Assembly: GCA_025998295.1 (NCBI GenBank)
Contig: BNVT01000042.1
Coordinates: 1-9,574, forward strand
Direction of reading: 5' to 3'
Source: Endomicrobiia bacterium
GTDB lineage: Bacteria > Elusimicrobiota > Endomicrobiia > Endomicrobiales > Endomicrobiaceae
DNA: 9,574 nt
Of this stretch, positions 7,629 to 9,574 are shown piece by piece. Every line of letters begins with the position of its first letter. The stretch's first letter is position 1. The notes below the pieces were generated by a model. That model was not told where the DNA came from. It worked only from the letters and a program-made list of their open reading frames with translations, and did not search any database. Position numbers and translations under genes: made by a program.

Positions 7629-7898
7629 ATGAAGAAGTCATTGTTAGTTTTTTGTAGTTTCTTTGCTTTAAGTATTTTTGTACCAGCTATTGCTCAGGCA
7701 ACAAATGCGCCAGTGGGTGTTGCTCAGGCAACAAATGCACCAACGGAGACCTACGAAAGAAGCGGCATACATTTCCATATGGGGAATGTGTCGAAGCAGT
7801 CGGAAGGTTGCGTACTGGTACCTGACAGAAGTGATAAGGATAAGATTAAAGAGTCAATTCTCAAGGATAAGGCTAAAAAAGAGAAGAAGTATTGGTAG
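7629..7898 (+). CDS. Small secreted protein with the C-terminal part of a DUF5675 domain
   Basis: An 89-residue protein. Residues 1-24 are a clear Sec signal peptide (MKKSLLVFCSFF..., cleavage likely after AQA at 22-24), so it should be exported. A short duplicated segment VAQATNAP follows, then SGIHFHMGN and EGCVLVPDR, which correspond to the closing part of DUF5675 domains (canonical form IHWGN...GCILVG). H50 and C61 sit 11 residues apart, as in intact family members. The front half of the domain (C-D-T-L-E through I-P-A-G-T-Y) is missing compared with the second copy at 8120, so this is an internally deleted paralogue. The C-terminus is lysine-rich (KKEKKYW). A good ribosome site precedes the ATG. 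DUF5675 has no settled function that I know of; a cysteine near a histidine recalls L,D-transpeptidases, but that is speculation. It is open and may be expressed, yet is perhaps non-functional. Confidence 0.7.
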   Translation: MKKSLLVFCSFFALSIFVPAIAQATNAPVGVAQATNAPTETYERSGIHFHMGNVSKQSEGCVLVPDRSDKDKIKESILKDKAKKEKKYW

Positions 7899-7907
7899 TG
7901 CAGATGG

Positions 7908-7927
7908 TTTTTTAATTCTTTAAAAAA
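7908..7927. repeat. AT-only hairpin at the unit junction
   Basis: TTTTTTAA-TTCT-TTAAAAAA is an exact 8-bp inverted repeat 9 bases after the first DUF5675 stop, and an identical copy lies at 7415-7434 in unit 1. It could weakly end transcription of the first gene, but the stem has no GC pairs, so I mark it only as a conserved structural motif. Confidence 0.4.
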
Positions 7928-7931
7928 GACT

Positions 7932-8047
7932 GAAGTTGTCTAGAAATGACAGATTTCAATGATAAAGAAGGAAATGCCACAAAGAAGACCAAAGTTGCGA
8001 AGTTGTCTAGAAGGTAGAATTTTAATGACAAAGGAGGAAGTAGCACG
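7932..8047 (+). repeat. Two 67-bp leader sub-repeats before the second DUF5675 gene
   Basis: Copies of the GAAGTTGTCTAGA...AATGAYAAAGRAGGAARY sub-repeat start at 7932 and 7999, matching 7439 and 7505 in unit 1. A 35-codon frame from the ATG at 7959 to the TAG at 8064 reads MIKKEMPQRRPKLRSCLEGR and then ILMTKEEVARRMIVQ. Its tail aligns with ILMIKEEITHRMIAQ of unit 1 with mostly conservative changes. This gives some support to that frame having once been translated. No family is recognised. Confidence 0.6.
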
Positions 8048-8069
8048 TAGGATGATTGTACAGTAGAAG

Positions 8070-8090
8070 CTTTATGCTTTAAGCATAAAG
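8070..8090. promoter_or_regulatory. 21-bp perfect palindrome upstream of the second DUF5675 gene
   Basis: CTTTATGCTT-T-AAGCATAAAG is the counterpart of the 23-bp palindrome at 7576. The arms and the downstream AGTAAAATAAACGATGTA are preserved while nearby leader bases differ. The outermost pair of the 23-bp form is lost here, but could be a G-U pair in RNA. It lies 29 bp before the ATG at 8120. Confidence 0.5.
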
Positions 8091-8119
8091 TAAAATAAAC
8101 GATGTACAAGAAGATTTAA

Positions 8120-8707
8120 ATGAAAAGGTCATTGTTAGTATTTTGTAGTTTCTTTGCTTTAAGTATTTTTGCACCAGCTATTGCTCAGGCAACAAATCAA
8201 CCATTAGCTGTTGCTCAGACATTCGAGATAGTACGTGAGAAGCCAGAAGGTGACGCTGTCAAAGGAAAGCTTACAGGAGGTCATAATTGCGACACTTTAG
8301 AGAACAATGATTTTAGAAATAAGGAGAAAACTCTTCGTTATATAATACCGGCGGGGACATACAACATGGAAGTTACTGATAGCAAAAAATTCGGAAGACC
8401 TATGCCGCTTATAAAGGATGTTCCTGACCGTGACGGCATACGTTTCCACTAGGGGAGTGTGCCAGGCGACTCGACAGGTTGCGTACTGGTACCTGACAGA
8501 AAGGATGAGGATGCGATAAAAAATGCAATTCTCGCTGACGCGAAAAAAGGAGTTGGAAGCAGCATTACTATTCGAAATCACCGTTCGCCTTCTCCTGCTC
8601 CAGATGATAGCGATGATGAAGGTTTAGACAGCCCCGTAGGTTCAAGCAGCCCCAGAGGTTCATCCGAGTCCGAGCAAAAGTCGGGGTCGTGGTGCACAAT
8701 TCAATAA
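8120..8707 (+). pseudogene. Secreted DUF5675 protein interrupted by an in-frame TAG
   Basis: One 195-codon frame with a single TAG at 8450-8452. Residues 1-24 form a signal peptide nearly identical to the upstream paralogue. Residues about 33-130 are a full DUF5675 domain: NCDTLENNDF, then RYIIPAGTYNMEV, GRPMPLIKDVPDRDGIRFH, and after the TAG, TGCVLVPDRKDED. H110 and C121 are 11 residues apart as in the paralogue. The TAG is where family members commonly have Trp (H-W-G-N), so a single TGG-to-TAG change explains it. After the domain comes a Ser/Pro/Asp-rich tail (SPSPAPDDSDDEG) ending SGSWCTIQ. The ribosome site is weak (AAGAAG). A GTG at 8459 could start the downstream part, but without a signal peptide. 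Rare readthrough is possible; other genes here end in TAG, so recoding as sense is unlikely. Family call good, pseudogene status likely. Confidence 0.72.
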
Positions 8708-8723
8708 ATAATATGTCTCCTGC

Positions 8724-8813
8724 GACAAACGCATGAAAGCTTTTTTGATTTTTGGGTGTTAGTGGTTGTACCAAACAACACTCTGTTTGAAAGATTCTTT
8801 TCATGCGTTTGAC
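8724..8813. repeat. 90-bp imperfect palindromic repeat element (copy 2)
   Basis: The left arm GACAAACGCATGAAAG (8724-8739) and right arm CTTTTCATGCGTTTGAC (8797-8813) are complementary except at one position and a length difference. Inside, GTGTT (8756-8760) pairs with AACAC (8777-8781) and TGG (8763-8765) with CCA (8771-8773) around a TTGTA loop. It shares both ends with the copy at 2635-2753 but has an unrelated centre. It begins 16 bp after the end of the DUF5675 reading frame and may act as the transcript's 3' structure. Confidence 0.7.
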
Positions 8814-8894
8814 GTATATGTTTATTGTTAACAATTAAAACTCTGAATTGTTTTTAAGCGCATACAGATTTAGATTAGGATAGCAATTTTTAAC

Positions 8895-8944
8895 AAAAAG
8901 AGTGGCAAGCTCATTTGTTATGATGCTTGCCGCTCTTTTTATTT
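8895..8944. terminator. Strong Rho-independent terminator, probably bidirectional
   Basis: AAAAAGAGTGGCAAGC (8895-8910) pairs with GCTTGCCGCTCTTTTT (8925-8940) over 16 positions with one G-U pair. A 14-base loop separates the arms and TATTTT follows. Read on the minus strand, the same stem is followed by CTTTTTGTTAAAAA. It lies between converging genes: the DUF5675 region on the plus strand and the M16 peptidase gene, whose stop is 78 bp away, on the minus strand. It can serve both. Confidence 0.85.
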
Positions 8945-9017
8945 TAAACCTTCGGGTTATATTTGTTATACTGTTTTGTGATACTTTGACTTAGTTTTTT
9001 AGTAGTATTTGCATAAG

Positions 9018-9574
9018 TTACTTTGTAGTTTTATGTTTTTTAGGATGTGAAATCAGCTGATAATACTTACCTTTTAACAGTCGCACCGCAATATCTTTTA
9101 AATCTTGTTTGGATATTACCTGGCAAGCAAAAGGAAAATTATCAAATTCGCTTAACGGGCTATTATGCAAAACAGCTGAACAAGCGTAACTATCGACATA
9201 TACATAGTCATGCGAATAATCCTTTATTTTTTTATGTAATTTTTGCATAGCTCCTTTAGCCTTTGCAAGAATTTCTGCGTCAATATTTCCTTCTGCTATG
9301 TTTTGGATATCTTTAAAAATTGCAGATATGCGTTCTTCAGCTCTTTTAGGATTGCATGAAAGATTTACGTCCATGGAAAGTTCATCAAAAAAAGGGTTGA
9401 GATAAACTTCACTGCAATACTTTTCAGGCTCATCAAAAATAATACTGATATATTTCTCAAATACTTTTGAGGCTGCTTTCAGTTTTAGAGAATATTTTTC
9501 ATCTATAGCCCAAGTCATGTATACCCCGGTGTTATATTCATCATCTGTACAAATTTCCTTTTTTAAAGGTTTTG
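9018..9574 (-). CDS. M16-family peptidase, C-terminal part (5' end outside the window)
   Basis: The frame is open to the right edge (185 codons visible, TAA at 9018-9020). The ATG at 9518 is not a natural start because coding sequence (KKEICTDDEYNTGVY) continues upstream of it. The pattern resembles the C-terminal inactive-type domain of M16 zinc peptidases. After a strand reading ELSMDVNLSCNP comes an amphipathic helix (AEERISAIFKDIQNIAEG) and DAEILAKAKGAMQKLHKKI. The closing helix is ISKQDLKDIAVRLLKGKYY, like the I-x-x-V-T-x-E-D-V-Q-x-V-A-x-x-Y-L ending of the family, and the C-terminus is short and basic. The zinc-binding HxxEH would lie off the window, so activity cannot be judged. The protein normally sits in the periplasm or cytoplasm as a processing peptidase. 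It is transcribed towards the terminator at 8895-8944. It is recognised by pattern only and could be another helix-rich protein. Confidence 0.6.
   Translation of the reverse strand, partial: KPLKKEICTDDEYNTGVYMTWAIDEKYSLKLKAASKVFEKYISIIFDEPEKYCSEVYLNPFFDELSMDVNLSCNPKRAEERISAIFKDIQNIAEGNIDAEILAKAKGAMQKLHKKIKDYSHDYVYVDSYACSAVLHNSPLSEFDNFPFACQVISKQDLKDIAVRLLKGKYYQLISHPKKHKTTK

Larger units (their letters stand above)
7391..7883 (+). repeat. Tandem repeat unit 1 (about 493 bp)
   Basis: The unit starts with AAGAAGTATTAGCAGTGCAG, which recurs at 7884 as AAGAAGTATTGGTAGTGCAG. The anchor sequences between these points (AT-rich hairpin, GAAGTTGTCTAGA sub-repeats, signal-peptide codons) recur with a spacing of about 493 bp. 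In unit 2 the AAGAAGTATTGGTAG is the 3' end of the first DUF5675 gene, so the start of unit 1 is probably the leftover end of an even earlier gene copy. This is direct observation; a tandem duplication history is inferred. Confidence 0.8.
7884..8707 (+). repeat. Tandem repeat unit 2, longer than unit 1
   Basis: This copy begins at AAGAAGTATTGG, overlapping the end of the first DUF5675 gene. It repeats the hairpin, sub-repeats, palindrome and signal-peptide codons of unit 1 up to about 8215. It then carries roughly 200 bp of domain-coding sequence absent from unit 1, and resumes similarity around 8435-8530 (GTTGCGTACTGGTACCTGAC is identical in both). It ends with a unique Ser/Pro/acidic tail. 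The simplest reading is that unit 1 lost an internal segment after duplication. Confidence 0.7.

Noticed and set aside
7391..8119. CRISPR array
   Set aside because: Repeats are about 50 bp, imperfect, in two pairs 493 bp apart, and the intervening sequence is itself duplicated rather than unique spacers.
8450..8452. TAG recoded as an amino acid throughout this organism
   Set aside because: The GT39-PAP2 gene, rng and the first DUF5675 gene all end in TAG at positions matching family C-termini, so TAG works as a stop.
8724..8813. Integron attC site
   Set aside because: Length and palindromy fit, but the arm GTTTGAC does not match the GTTRRRY core, there is no integrase, and the neighbouring genes do not look like cassettes.
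8945..8960. AACC-TTCG-GGTT hairpin as a second terminator
   Set aside because: The stem is only 4 bp and no T-run follows; the strong terminator next to it explains the site.
9047..9250. Plus-strand 67-codon frame
   Set aside because: It lies wholly opposite the M16-like coding frame and has no ribosome site or recognisable motif.

Overview
The window is an AT-rich bacterial segment. It combines ordinary chromosomal genes with eroded, repeat-filled spacers. Relics of genes and a transposon, palindromic repeats and a damaged tandem gene pair suggest a host-associated bacterium with a decaying genome. An Elusimicrobiota (Endomicrobium-like) origin is my leading guess. It rests on base composition, the style of the radical-SAM/RNase G pair and the erosion, and it is not demonstrated. 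TAG, TAA and TGA all appear to act as ordinary stops.

Layout: (1) 179-2281, minus strand: a 700-residue membrane protein fusing a GT39-type lipid-linked glycosyltransferase to a PAP2 lipid phosphatase. (2) 2282-3364: about 1.1 kb without a convincing intact gene. It holds an IS200/IS605 transposase relic with possible end hairpins, a 119-bp palindromic repeat, and two short minus-strand peptides sharing a KYGAN motif. (3) 3365-7285, plus strand: a two-gene unit of a TIGR03960/DUF2344-type radical SAM fusion protein and ribonuclease G, 27 bp apart. (4) 7391-8707: a tandem duplication of about 493 bp period. Each unit has a leader with two 66/67-bp sub-repeats, a 21-23 bp perfect palindrome, and a gene for a small Sec-exported protein of the DUF5675 type. 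The first copy has lost the front half of the domain. The second keeps the whole domain but carries an in-frame TAG inside the conserved H-W-G-N motif. (5) 8708-9017: a second palindromic repeat and a strong, probably bidirectional, terminator. (6) 9018-9574, minus strand: the C-terminal end of an M16-family peptidase running off the window.

Functionally, the radical SAM/RNase G pair is housekeeping RNA metabolism. The GT39-PAP2 protein probably works on undecaprenyl-linked sugars at the cell envelope. The DUF5675 pair encodes exported proteins of unknown role and is the most unusual part. Its duplication, repeated leaders, complementary damage and the Ser/Pro/acidic tail ending in a CaaX-like CTIQ deserve a second look.
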